Assembly (NCBI GenBank): GCA_030549775.1
Contig: CM060173.1
Location: 66,282,367 to 66,346,366, forward strand
Origin: Tamarix chinensis
Lineage: Eukaryota > Streptophyta > Magnoliopsida > Caryophyllales > Tamaricaceae
Length of the DNA: 64,000 bases
Direction: 5' to 3'
The notes below the pieces were generated by a model. The model did no database searches. It was not told the DNA's origin and saw only the letters and a program-made list of their open reading frames with translations. Of the stretch, positions 33,571-46,687 are shown piece by piece. Positions within the stretch are counted from its first letter, which is position 1. Each line of letters begins with the position of its first letter. Position numbers and translations under genes: made by a program.

Positions 33571-36500
33571 TGGCACCCCATTTTTTCACTCCTGGAAAAT
33601 TTTTTAATGGAAAATGTAGGAAATAAAATAATAATGTGGATGAAACAACCACATCTTACATAAGGAGAGGTGCTTGTGTTCACCTAATCTATACTACATG
33701 TAAAGTTAAACCTATCTAATGAAAACATAAACCTCATGTGAATTAAGTGAACTACCACAAGGAATTATCCAAATTTAGATGGAATGGAATGGTTTCACAT
33801 AACTAAATCATTACTAATAAAGTGAGTAGAAAACCAATGATATAAACCTAGATTTTTGAACTAGAAAAAATGAAAATAAAGTGCAAATAGATCTCCAAAA
33901 AATCTACAAACCAAATAAATTCAAATCAAGTTGATGGTTTAGAGTAAAAAACAAATACTTTTGAGGCATAATAAAATTTAAGAATAGAAAAAAGAGGAAT
34001 CCCAACACTAAGACCAACTTTATTCACTTAACCAAATCACCCGATGACCTACTCTTAAAAACCAAAGGAAAACCTTTTGCTTCATGATTAGAAATTCATT
34101 ATTGAAGCTGCACAAATAATCATCTCCTCACCATTTGTGGTTCATCATAGGACCTAAACATCTAAGGTAGTATCAATATGGGACAAGCATTGAGTAAACC
34201 ACACCAACCTTACTTGTGGGGCTCATGAAGCACAAGAATCATGTGTATATATAGTCAAGGTGTATCAAGTTTATGAAAACATAACTTGAAGCATCCAAGG
34301 GATATGTTCATGTTTCACATTAAAGGGAGTTGTATGATATCAATACTACACCAAACAAATTAAGCCACATTGATGCATGACATGTAGAGCATATGGTCAT
34401 AAATGATGGTGAACTTGAAACATATCATGCAGTTTATGGTATATGCATAAGATCATGCAACACCTACATAACATCAAGCATTAATATACTTGAGCATACT
34501 TACTATTCTCTCGCTAAGGCATGTAACATTTCACTTGACATAATGTTCAATTGTACTTACTACCATATAAATAGACATGCTTATATATACATACATGGTA
34601 CTTGTCATCATTTTCATACAATGTCATACATTAGATTAAATATGTTAAATATGTGGGATCATAAATGAAACATGCCTATTGCAAGACTTAGGAAGCGTAC
34701 CTGAAATTTACTAGTTGCACATGGTAAGTGTACATAAATGATGTAATTCCACCTAATTCATTTCTAAACTTCATTCCATTTAATTATTCATAACGTTATG
34801 ATGGTAATGTTACATAGGAAATTGTTTTTTAGCAATATGTTGGATTATCCCCTTTGCTCTCTTAATATCCATGGAAGTCCAACCAATAAAAAGAGGATAT
34901 AAGTTTGGCCAAAGAAAAAAAGCCATGAATGGATAAAAGGTTTGGCCAAAGGTAAATAAATCACTGATGGATATAATACCCCACAGAAGACAAATAAAAC
35001 ACCAATAGACATAATGTCTGGACAAAGCAAAAAAGCCACCTAGGTGATTGGACTCTTTAGAATCAATATCCCCTATTATATTATCAATTTATGGAGTAGG
35101 AAAGACATTGGGATCAGCTAGGATCCTGGCCAAAGGGAGATTCCAAAACACTTGAAGGAAGATTAACCATCAATAGCTTATTGAGGATTGTATAATCTAA
35201 ACCCATGTAGTTCTCCATAATATTTTGTTATTAAATCATGTTCTATTACTAACTCATATGCCATACCAAGACCATATATCATGTAAAGGCTATTATCTAT
35301 CCATTTAAACTATACTTAGGCCAAGCTTAAAGGTTAAAACCATATCAAAGCCAAAAAAAAAATTAATTACTAAATTACACATCATGTCCACACCTAGAAA
35401 CTATGATTGAAACTCATTCAACACTTTATTATGTGGAGAGATGTGTCAACTCAACAACATTCATGCTTATCATTTTATAATGGACCATGTAGCTAGAAAA
35501 CCCTAATAGGTTCTCTATGATTAGGAGAACACTTCATGCTACATGTTAACATGTTTTCAAATCAGCTAATCAAGATATAGATTATGATTTAATCATGTCA
35601 TTCAATGCTTTAAGATGATACAAGATTTACATTATTGTTTACATAATTATGTTTGAAGGTAAAACATAAGTTTAACATAATATGCATACATCATTCACAT
35701 TCATTGCTACGAAATGGTTACAATGGCCCTCGTATGCACATTATTAACCTAGCATGGTACTAATATGCAAACATAAACATAATGTGTGAATGAAGGTTAA
35801 TAAAAATAAATTGATGGCTACATTAGATGATTTAACTCATACACAACATAATTTATCATACAAAGCATACTACATACATCACACACCAATTCAAGTGAGT
35901 CATATTTCTTTTGACTCTAAGACCTACACATATTCGTCTTTCTTCATGAAACAACCAATAGTGGATGCTGTAGAGGCTTACCTAGTCCATAGGTTTGCAA
36001 ATCAAAAGAGAAAAGAAACCGAAATGTAGTTTTAAGACAAGAAAAAATTATTTCTAAGATTGCATTCAAAACTTGGAAGGCTAAGTTAGGAAGCTAACTT
36101 AATGATGATGGACTTTAATATTGTTAATCAAACATTGAGAAAGGTAGACCAATTTTCTTGAGAACAAATTCATGATTCAAGACATGAGGATGCATAGCTA
36201 AAACATTTCAAAGAATTAAGTGATAGACTAAATCATGTTTTGAAGAATCATTTGAAACATTTTAAATTAATTCAATTAAAAAAAATAAAACTAAAGTAGT
36301 ATAGTATAGGTAACTAACATAAACACTAACCTTATAAGGTTAGGTTTAATAACCAAAGCATAAACTAGATAATTCCTAAGAATTGACATTAATTACATGA
36401 TCAAAATACCATTAAACATATATATAAAAAACAAACAATTAAATCAATTGTAGAAAATGATATCAAAATATCAATTAATATGATCAAGAAAAATCTATAA

Positions 36501-37340
36501 ATTAGGGTTTCCAGGGACGAACTATAAATCGACCAATTTGAATCGATTAATTCAAATTGATAACTTAAAAACTATAATCATACTTATTATGAACATATCT
36601 AAACAAGTAAATTCCATAAATACAATCACTTGAATAAAACAATTAAATAAATTATTTCCAAATATTATATTTTAACCCGAAACACAAATTAGATTGAATC
36701 TTGGTAAATTCATTAAATTATTGGTAGGGAAATGTAATCAAACATATTTTAGAGTATTATATAAGGCGATCTTATAGAAAAAACCCAAGAATCAAAGATA
36801 ATTTCCAAGACACATGCTCCCCATTTAGGGTTTGAGCTATAAAAATTCTATTTCAATCAATTTCATTCATTTCACAAATTAAGGCTACCAATATGAAATT
36901 AGGTATATTTTAAGACATATTATATAGTTTATTTATCAAGAATATTTGAATATAAAAAAGTTTTAAAAATGTACATTTTAGAAATCAAGCCCACTCATCT
37001 AAATCAACCACACAACTTGTATGTACATTATATAATAATCAAGTTAGATTATTTAAAGTAAATTTTCAAAATGAACATAAACTTATTCTTAATATGAGGT
37101 AATTATACAAAATGAATGAAGTCATTTCAAGCTTCATAGAGCTCATTTAAGGTGAGGGAGGCAGTCAACTATGACTTGAGGATTAGTAAGGTACTTATCA
37201 TTACTGATTGTGGCATGTCGTTGTTGCTACTAGAATGAATTATTGTTGTGCTACTTATTGCTATCTTTTCAAGCTATTATTGCTTGCACCACTAAGTTGT
37301 CGTAGCTCAATGATCTGCTATTGTCGACACTCCAAATTAA
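33571..37340 (-). mobile_element. Diverged Tekay-like LTR (E2), right end unclear
   Basis: It begins TGGCACCCCATTTTTTCACT, closely matching the inverted end of E1. About 620 bases in lies CATTGAGTAAACC, comparable with the TATTGAGTAAGG of A and TATTGAGTAACC of B. This suggests the same orientation as A and B (minus). No internal genes are seen. Repeated GGCCAAAG-type phrases occur at about 34900-35140. Small frames (for example 34393-34668 and 35790-36029) have no recognisable features. The right limit is approximate. Confidence 0.4.
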
Positions 37341-40025
37341 ACCCTAAACACATAAAAAAAATAGTAAGCTATAAGTTGGGGTCAGTCCCACAAAGACTTT
37401 AAATTAATTTATATAATTTAATTATCAAATAAAATTTGCCAATTTTTATATGATGAAAAAATAATTACTAATAAAGGAAAGAAGAAAATACCAATTTAGA
37501 ACATAACTAAATGATAATAACTAGATAATAGTGGTTAAAGTACATATTCAACGCCAAGATATCAATTGATCATTAAATAATATGATCAAATAGTAGTTCT
37601 AATGTCAACTAATATAAGCTTGAATATACTTGCTCTATACTATCCCCTTATGCAAATAAACCAATTTCTACTTACGATTTACTCTCTAAACAATTAATAA
37701 TCTTATACAAGATTTTTTGATTTAACTAATGTTGATTGGTTTAAATTATGTAGTTCTATAGATTAATAACCATAGATTAAATATATAACCTATTTGTTAC
37801 TTGCAAATGTATACATTAACAGTTATGGATTTACAATACTAACATACATCTAACTAGAACTCATGTAAAGTAGGTGTCTGAGCTAGATAATAAATGCCTA
37901 ATCTTAGATCGATGATCATTAAACTTAATTTATTAATCTAACAAAAAATATAAATGAAGTTAAGCCTAAATCATATGGCAAGATTTATTATCTCATAACG
38001 TTCAATAAGCCTCCTACCCTATACTAATCTAGCCTAGAATATTGATAAAATAAAAAAATAGAGAACCTAAACACATAAAAATCACAACTTAAAGTAACAT
38101 AGATAAAAAAAATATTAAATTTTAAATTAAACTACAACAAATCACAAACTAAATTAATTAAACCAATAAAAAAAATTGTTCAAGTACAATAAAATGTGTG
38201 GAATAAACAAAATAGAAAAAGGAAAGAAAGAACTTAAGCTATTTCATTATTGCAAACCCCATATGATCTCCAATCTTTTAATTACAAGAATTAACTAACT
38301 AAATCCAACAAACTAGACTTAATTTTTTAGAAAAATAAGAATGTTGTTAATCTTCAAACAACTATGCTCTTGGATGCTCCATTTAAATTATATATATATG
38401 GAACAAATAAGATCAAATATTTGAAATATATATGATCCATGTTAGTAAATACATTGCACCTATATTTTTGCACTAATACTATGCACTTGTATTGACTTTA
38501 TGGTGCATGAGGGAGGAGCAACTAGGAAATAGAAACCATATGTACATTTAAATAAATATTAACCATGTTTCAATAAATACAAGGCCCCATTATTTCTTGG
38601 TCATAAATACTTGGCACCAATATTTCTTGTTCCTTTATTGCCTTATCTTTATTTTTATACACATGACTTCACTGTTAGGGTCTTTCATCATAGTACATCT
38701 AACCTATTTTTTACTCCAAGCTTTGAACCTCATATTGTGCTTGTTTTCCTTAGTTATCTACCCAAATTGCCTTGATTGTATCTTTTCCTACAATACTAGT
38801 CCAATAGAGAAAACTTGAGGAAAATTCTTAAATTTTCATAACAAATACATAAAGTTATATTAATCAACATATATTATTTCCATAAAAAAGGCACCTATCA
38901 ATTACCCAAATACTTGAACCTTTTTTTCCCTCAAGTGACACAACCATAAAAGGATGAGAAGTCCCAAATATAAAGTAACATATGCTCATGTTTCAAGTGT
39001 AAAAAGACGTATCTATAATTCACAAACAAAATGCACATGTTTCGTCATGACTCTAAGAAATGAAAGGTAAGCATGTAAAAAATCATTTTCAATCCCATTT
39101 GAAGTAACACACATCAAACCCAAGCACAATCCCAATCTAATTTTCAAGTAGTCAAGAAAAAAAATATGAAAAATTAGGCTAATAGATTATCACTTTAGGT
39201 ATATGGGAGCACTTTACTCTCATGTGTATTAGGTCTTTATTTACTTTCAAAACTTCTATTGATGGTAATGATTGACCATAAGCTTGTCAATCTTGTATAT
39301 TTAACACTACTTAGAATCCAAATCATGAATAATAATAACATATTTTATTTTGTTGGAACATAGCTAAGGTTGAAGGTAAAATAAACTTTAGGATTGTAGT
39401 GTAATGTTAATCACTAGTCAAGGATGAAAAATTGAAAATTCCAACTCTTTATTATTTTAAACTTCATCTTTTCTTCAATGAAATTTCTTCCTATAACCAT
39501 CACCTCCTATACTACCAACATCTAATATAAATCTAATTTTTTGTTTAACTTGAGCCATGTTTTACAGGATAGATGTGTCTTATGCTCCATCCTACCCAAA
39601 AAAAAAATGATTTGATGGTTGCACAATCCACCCCTTCTTTCACACATTGGTACCCCAAGTGTTTTCTTTAATTTATTTTTTAAATTTTTTTAAAATCATA
39701 ATATGACTCATAACTTACCAAAAAAACCTAAAACACCCCCATTAATGAAGTTTGAACCATAATAATAGCTTATCACAAAATTGTGCTCTATTAGCCGTAC
39801 GCTATGGAACAAGGCATGACATTAATAATCAACTATGCATGTAAGTTAAATATCAAGAAAATACACTTCAATTCTTAATGAGATTATGGAAAGGAGGATT
39901 TCTATCAAGTAGGTTTCTTAACTATGCATTTACTAAGAAGGAAATTGTGCCTCTATCATCCTAATGTGTACAGTATATAATTACAGCTTTAAAGAGAAAA
40001 ATCGCAAGTTCTAGTTGTACACATC
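37341..40025. other. Unassigned AT-rich, repeat-like region
   Basis: TTGGGGTCAGTCCCACAAAG near 37377 resembles a phrase often seen in plant retrotransposon LTRs. Read on the minus strand, 38940-38890 gives GGGTAATTGATAGGTGCC, also LTR- or leader-like. No polymerase or gag segment is detected and no paired ends are found, so the element is not defined. A 73-codon plus-strand frame at 38597 is hydrophobic and probably chance. Confidence 0.3.
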
Positions 40026-40126
40026 TGTAACACCCCCAAAATTCACTATTGAAAAATTTCGTTAATTAAAAGGAAGATTAGCGGAAGCAGATAAATAAAA
40101 CGTGAACTTTGGGAGTATTACCGCCA

Positions 40127-40172
40127 CACTTAGTACCAGACCGGTTCACTCATACCGTTCCAGTACCAAGTG
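40127..40172. repeat. Conserved 46-base inverted repeat in LTR B
   Basis: The left arm CACTTAGTACCAGACCGGT and right arm ACCGTTCCAGTACCAAGTG flank TCACTCAT. Most positions pair. The length and the loop position are the same as in A and C. Confidence 0.82.
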
Positions 40173-40970
40173 CTAAGGCTAAGAAAATGAAATACAATTC
40201 GAAAGACATTCAACATGCATAAATCAGAGTAAATTGCAAGAACTTCAACATATTTAAATTAGAGTAGCGCATCAAATCGTTTTCAGGAATAAAATCCACC
40301 GATGGTGGTTAAAGTACCAACATAACATCAAAACCAGGAAATTAAACGAAGAAGGAGGGAAAACCCTAACGATACCAGATAACTCCTTACTCTCTTTCCC
40401 GTAGCTCACTTGAGTAGCACCTGAAAAACCTGCAAGGGCACTGCCCATTGAATAGGCAGGGGCCCCATAAAGGGAATCCCTTCAGTACTACGGTATTGAG
40501 TAACCTTTTAATAACACACTTAAAGATAGGCCCGCATACGACACAAAATGCAAACTGCACACATGAATAATATGAGGTGAATGCACAACAATAACATACA
40601 TAATAATTAATAGGTCACGATCAATACTTTGGTCCTTAAGCCATGTCATAGTGTGAGATCAATACATTCGGGCCTTAAGCCATTATTCCATCATCATTCA
40701 ATCAATATCATATTTTATATCCATGTGAGTGCGAGAACCCCACTATTATAGCTGGTGGATCGGAAAGTATACACTCAGGGCAGAACGCCTCTGACAACTA
40801 TTATTGCCGGTGGATCGGAAGATAAACACACAGGGCAGAACGCACCTGACCACTATTATTTGCCGGTGGACTGGTCTGGCCCCGACTCACATGGTGTTCC
40901 ACTATAAGTGATTAGTATTTTTCCATAATCTTATTCACATATATAACTGATTATATTGAGCTCGGGACCC

Positions 40971-41190
40971 CCACTATTATTGCCGGTGGACCGGAATACA
41001 GATAACTCATCATCCAGGGCACAACGCTCCTGGCCACTATTATAACCGGTGGACCGGGATATATAAAGAATCATCATCCAAGGCACAACGCTCCTGGCCA
41101 CTATTATAACCGGTGGACCGGGATACATATAACTCATCATCCAGGGCACAACGCTCCTGGCCATTATTATAACCGGTGGACCGGTACTCA
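40971..41190. repeat. Tandem 63-64-bp array in LTR B
   Basis: Units start at 40971, 41034, 41098 and 41161 (the last partial). Each contains CCACTATTATAACCGGTGGA followed by a CATCCAGGGCACAACGCTCC stretch. Earlier, more diverged modules lie at 40737-40880. C has about one fewer full unit at the same place. Confidence 0.88.
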
Positions 41191-41839
41191 ATATCATAAT
41201 CATCTGGGCCCGGCTCATTAATATTTCACTTTCAATAATAGTATCTTTCCCTTCTTTAATCAGCACATCAATCATATTTATTTGCCTCGAATGGGAGATC
41301 GATAACCCGGGACACAAAGGTACACCGGTCGTACCGGTGCATATCAGCTACTCAGTACCCTTCAACCATGAACCCAAGGACGCAAAGGTACCCTGGTCGT
41401 ACTGGTGCATAAAGCTAACTCAGTACCCTACCAACAAGGACACCTAATCAATAAGTATGCATACCCCCTAACTAGGCCCGTAGAGCTAGAAAGAGTAAGA
41501 TATAGGGCCTGGCTGGGGCACAAAGGCACACCAACAAATACCAGAATAATCGTGGACTAAACCACGTCCTTAGAGTAGCGACCCCTAAGGAGTCACCATT
41601 CCCGATCTCGAGGTCTTTCACTTTAAGTAATAGTGTCTTAATTAAGGTGATCACGAAAAGCACGATAATCCGATACTTATTCACTTTCAATCGTTCTGAT
41701 ATCATTAATCGTTTCTTATTCAGATGATTATCCAGAATATCACAGAGAAACCATTAAGGCCATCCTAATTATCAAATACTCTTACTTGGCTAATCAGCAT
41801 TATTTAATCATATAATAAAGGTCCACAATTCCAAAGACA

Positions 41840-43010
41840 TTTTAGGTACAAACTACTCATTTGCCCTTTACTTATATAATTTTTAAGTATCCATTCCTTA
41901 CTTGATAAATTACCACATTACCCTTAAGGTTGCATAATTACCAAATTACCCCTTGTCCACTTTAGATTACCAAATTGTCTCCTACACTTTTTAGACCACC
42001 ATTCACCCCTCATAATTACTACACTTATCATATTTCTCATTTGGTTAGTTATATTACCAAATCGCCCTTCTCCTTTGCTATAATTACTAAATTGTCCTTG
42101 AGTTGGATAAATTACCAAATTGCCCTTCTCTTTATCATAATTACCATTTTACCTCTCTTAATTATTTTAATTGCCATTTACCCTTTTCAATTATCATAAA
42201 TTCCAAATTAACCTTCCTCATAATTAATTTACCCCTCTTCATAATTAAAATTACCAAATTTACCCTTCTCCATATTTAAAATTACCATAATGCCCTTTAA
42301 TTGGTTAATTCACCAAATTACCCTTTTATAGCATCGTACTTATCCAATTGCTCTTCTACAATCATAATTTAATTTCTAAATTATCTTTTGTCGTTATCAT
42401 AATTACCATGTTACCCCTTACTCCCAAGTTTACCATAATATCCTTTTATTTACAAAATAACCATTTTACCCCTTACATCCAATTTTACCATAATATCCTT
42501 TTATTTGTGAAATTTACCACCATACATCTTTTACTTTACAAATCACTATTTTACCCTTTCACATCCAAGATTACCATCTTTATCTTTCCTTACATAATTA
42601 CCATTTTGCCCTTCTTTTCCAATTTACCATATTACCCCTTTACTTATAAATTTCCACTTCGCCATTCACTTATAAAATTTACCATATTACCCTTAACTTA
42701 CGAATTTACAATTTTGCCCCTCTACCTCCAAAATTACCATAATGCCCTTTTTACTTGAACAATAACCATGATGCCCTTTTTTACTTGAACAATTACCATA
42801 ATGCCCTCCTTCATCCAAAATTACTATTTTACCCCTACTTCCAAAATTACCATTTTACCCTTCTTTCTCACAACTTACAATTTTATCCTTTACTTATAAA
42901 TTATCATTTAACCCCTTTATTTTTAAATTACCAAAATACCCTTTTACTTATAAAATTACCGAAATACCCTTTTCGCTTATAAAATTTCCATTCAACCCCT
43001 TTATTCACCA
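41840..43010. repeat. Degenerate ATTACC(N)CCCTT array in LTR B
   Basis: About 1.17 kb of short units near 20-30 bases are built on AATTACCA(A/T)(A/T)TTACCCTT. The array is almost free of G on the plus strand. Open frames across it arise from the repeat. C carries the same array at 57660-58860. Confidence 0.88.
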
Positions 43011-43609
43011 TTTTTATGAATTTACTAACACTACATAAATCAATGATATTAATACTTCATTTTTATCATCTAAGTCCACCAACTTGTCATTTTTCAACAT
43101 AATACTCATTAGCAACTATACAAATTGATTTGTATACCTCGTAAGCATAATTACTAAAATATCCTTAAATAATAACATCTTTCATGCATTAACAACATGG
43201 TACGTCATAAACAAGTGTTTAACATTTCTATCCATATTCCAACTCCTTCTTTATTTAACACACCTACATATGGCACAAAAGTTATCATGCTTTTTCTTTT
43301 TAACAAACAATATAAGAAACCATATACATATCATGCTAAGCATACAAAACATGCATAAAATCATACTAAACCCTAAATGTGCTAGCATGCGTTTTTCCAT
43401 ATATTTAAGGGAGGATTAACGGTTACCTTAATCCCGCAAAATATCAAATATTACCAAGCATAATTAGCAACTCAACACCTAAAAATAATATCCATCATAT
43501 TTATGTTAGAAATAAGAATCCAAGTATAAAACTTTATAAATTTTAATTAATAAAACACTTAACATAAAATACCATTATACCTTAAAAATTAGCCAAATAA
43601 TTTTTTTAA

Positions 43610-44870
43610 AATGAAGGGGAGCTCACGTTGCATGGCAGCGTGAGTTTCATGCAGAAAAGAGAAGGGAAAAGGCTCAAAGAGGGGTGAAGGAAGCAAGATT
43701 TATCATTTTCGGGTTAGGGTCTTTAGGCTAGAAAAGAAGGTGGTTAGAGGAGGTTCTAAGGCAGGGGAATGGTGCAGAAGTGAAGAGGGGGTGTAGGTGG
43801 AGGCTAAGGGTTGTTTAAGGACGGCATAGGGCGGCGGAGACGGCGGTGGAAAGGCGGCGAAGGTGGCTGCCAAGATGGGTCGAGGGAAAGGGGTTGTGAA
43901 GGAAGGAAAAGGAGAGGGGAAAATGGAGGGGTTCAGGGGCTGTTTTCGACCGACTAATGGATGGCGGTTGTAGAGGGGTTGCAGGGTGTCGAACGGTGGG
44001 TTGGGTGGCGGCAGAGGTTGCCGGACGGCGGCGGTAGAGGCGGTTACAGGTGGCTCAGCGGTAAGGGGAAAAACTGGGGAGAAAAAGGAAGAGGAGGAGA
44101 AGGGAGGAAGTGCAGGGCTCGAAGGGGTTGCGTGGTGGTGCAGGGTGGTAGTAGGAGGTGGCAGAAGGCGGCGCAGGGGCTGGGAGAGGTGGTTCAGGCG
44201 GCGGCGGGCGGCGGTGATAAAAAAAAATGGGGCACGAATGGGAGGAGGAGAAAAGAGAGAGGATGCTCGGGATGGAGAGGTGAGGCTCGAAAAAAAATGG
44301 GGAATGAAGGGTTTGGGAGCTGAAGAAAAAGAAGAGGGAGAAGAGAGGGGGCAAGGCTGGCCGATCGGTGCTGCAGTGGTGGCAGGGTTGTCGGTTGGCA
44401 AGGGGAAGGAAGGGGAGAAGAGGGAAAGAAACAGGGCATGCAGGCCGGGGATGCAGGGCTAGTTGGGTTCGAATGAGGAAAGAAAATGACGGGGGAGAGA
44501 GGAAGATAGAGGACAGGGAGGTAGGTGGTGGCCGAGTTGCAGGCGGTGGTCGGGCGTGCGTAGGGATCGGGCATGGTCGGCGTGGGAGAAGAAGGGAAGA
44601 AGGAGACTGGGGGCGGCTGGACTGGCGCAGAAAAAGAAGAGAGCCGGCCGGTCCAAGGAGAAAAATAAAGAAGGCTGGGTGACTGGCTGTGCGCGGGAGA
44701 AGGAGAGGCTAGGGGACGGCCTGGCCCAACGCGCGAGGGAGAAGGGAGACGAGCCTGGCTCAGCGGACTGCCCAAGGGAGGAGAAGGAAAAGAAAAGAGA
44801 AAAAGAAAAGAAGAAAGAGGAAAAAGGAAAAAGGGAGAAAGGGCAAAAAGGGAAATGGAAAAATAGGAAA
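43610..44870. other. GA-rich block of LTR B
   Basis: Strong purine bias with GGCGG and GGAGAAG clusters. On the minus strand this is a C-rich stretch, in the same relative place as the minus-strand leader of A. Frames of up to 232 codons on both strands overlap each other and are low-complexity, so I do not call them genes. Confidence 0.6.
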
Positions 44871-45335
44871 AGTAATTTAATTTAATTTATAAAATCATAA
44901 CACATAATATTCTTGGTAAATTATTTAATTTAATAATTTAATTTATTATAATCTAATATTTTAGTTTAAAAAGGATAAATTTGGTAAAATATTAATTTAG
45001 AAAATTATTTAAATAAAATAATATGATAAATAACAAAATATTTATTTTTAATTTATTAAATACTTTTATCCAAATTTAAATACTCTAAAATCTATAAAAT
45101 AATTAAAATAAACAATCTTAAAGCAATTTTATTCCAAATAAAAATAATTTATTAAAATATAGGTTTTCAAAAATTTTGGGGTATTACAACATCATCAGAG
45201 AATAACACACAAGAATGAAAAGTATAAGGGATTAAAGTTATATCCATCATTAGAGCTCAAAAGCTCACCAATTTTTTTCCTAGAAGATCTAATATTATTT
45301 TTTTCATTTCTATGATCATTATTAAATTTTTTTGA

Positions 45336-46397
45336 TGTAGGATCATTCAAAAAATAAAGATAATCTACTCATTAATTTTTCTAATGATGAAGGCTTAAAG
45401 AAAGTTCTCATTTGGCTTAATAAATAACAAGATTATCTAGCACCCATGCAAACACAAAACACTAGTCAACCCAAGTGAAGATGACTTTAGTTTGGATGTA
45501 ACATGGCTTCACAAAATTGCTCATTTATACTCAACAAAATTAGCTCCAATATGTCTCCATTATACTCAACAAAACCAGTATCTTATCAACCTCTTTACTC
45601 CACCATCTTTTGAAGAAAGTAACTTTCATTGTCAAACCCTTTTGTGTGCAAAAGAATTAGGGACATTCGAAAGATGATGTGGGAAGATAAAGAACCTCAA
45701 ATATGGCTAAAATTAGGGAGAAGATACCTCTATAGCCTCGGGAAACACTCATCTAGCTACCGAGAAGTCCCTCCCCTTTTCATATCTAACCAAGTTTCCT
45801 TTGTATGCTATGCTTAGTTAAAGTTTGTTATTAGAATTTCCTCATACATAGTTTATTTTTTCCAAGCCTTATCATTGATTATAATGATAACTGTGATGTG
45901 ATGGATGGCTAGTTTGTGATAAAACTAATCACCACAAGCTGATTGTAAAATTAGTTTTCTTGTTTTAGCACCCACTATAATTGAGGGTGCAACCAAATCT
46001 ACTCATTATGGGTTAGATTTTTTTGCGTCTCCTAATGATTAACTAAAAATCATATATAAAATGGTGTCTCCTAAGTATTGAATAAAACTCATATATAAAA
46101 TGGAAGGGGCTAAAGGAATGGGTAGATTTTGAATGTAAAAAAACCTCTATGGTTGTCGAACTAAAACATTCTCAAGATTAATTATTATCTTGTGAATTAT
46201 CAAAAGATCTTACACCATTTTGACTAAGAGTTGGTGAATTAGTTGGTTAATGTAATTTTTTGATTTTGAAGGTTCCAAGATCAAGTTTCATGTAAGATTT
46301 TATTCCTTTTTCTCAATACATTTTCGGTTTTTATTGAAACGACCCATTTTCAACACCGACACTGAGCATGGTTCTATTTGTTTAGGAATAATCATCA
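45336..46397 (+). repeat. R3 5' LTR
   Basis: 1062 bp, matching 50881-51876 from end to end. It is longer than the 3' LTR partly because of a 39-bp-period duplication that includes the TATA box (46027-46103). Confidence 0.88.
46027..46103 (+). promoter_or_regulatory. Duplicated core promoter of the R3 5' LTR
   Basis: Two 38-base units at 46027-46064 and 46066-46103 each run from GTCTCCTAA to CATATATAAAATGG or CTCATATATAAAATGG. TATATAAA therefore occurs at 46053-46060 and 46092-46099. The 3' LTR has a single TATATAGAG at 51572-51580. Confidence 0.8.
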
Positions 46398-46400
46398 AAA

Positions 46401-46411
46401 TGGTATCAAGG
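46401..46411 (+). promoter_or_regulatory. R3 primer-binding site
   Basis: TGGTATCAAGG lies three bases after the 5' LTR end, a close match to the initiator tRNA-Met primer sequence. Confidence 0.85.
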
Positions 46412-46687
46412 ATCAAGGTTTGTAACTTTGGGGTTTCTCTTGTGTCGTAACCTTATCATGTAAGCCAACATCCATTTTTATGAGCAACAATTTTATTTCT
46501 TTGACCATTTATCCCATGAAAATTAGACCTTAGCCTACTCTATTTTTCTATTTCTCCTCTCAAATTGTAGCAGCCTTGCGTATATTGGCTGGGAAAAAAA
46601 AGAAAAATAAACCTATTTCAAGGGGATTAATTCTTTAAGAATCCTATAATGTAAGAAGAGATATAGCTTTTAAAGCATTACAAATGG

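Larger units (their letters stand above)
40026..45188 (-). mobile_element. Solo LTR B (Tekay/Del-type)
   Basis: The 5163-bp sequence starts TGTAACACCCCC and ends TTTTGGGGTATTACA. It is flanked by ACATC at 40021-40025 and 45189-45193, with no internal genes. It is closely similar to C along its whole length and shares the layout of A. Parts in plus-strand order are the 46-base hairpin, a tandem 63-bp array, a long ATTACC/CCCTT array, a GA-rich block and an AT-rich end. Minus orientation is inferred from A. The large proline-rich (minus) and glycine/arginine-rich (plus) frames in the GA-rich block come from base bias. Confidence 0.92.

Noticed and set aside
34393..36029. Frames of 79-91 codons in E2
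   Set aside because: Located in a decayed LTR, with no recognisable motif and no supporting signals.
40931..41317. 128-codon minus-strand frame with repeated peptides
   Set aside because: The repeats in the peptide are simply the 63-bp DNA array of LTR B read through; no other sign of coding.
42348..42982. Plus-strand frames of 136 and 75 codons rich in Phe, Tyr, Leu
   Set aside because: They are created by the ATTACC/CCCTT array, which has few stops in that frame.
43703..44775. Large proline-rich minus-strand frames (193 and 232 codons) and glycine/arginine-rich plus-strand frames in LTR B
   Set aside because: They lie in a purine-biased LTR block, overlap in several frames at once, are low-complexity, and recur in broken form in LTR C.
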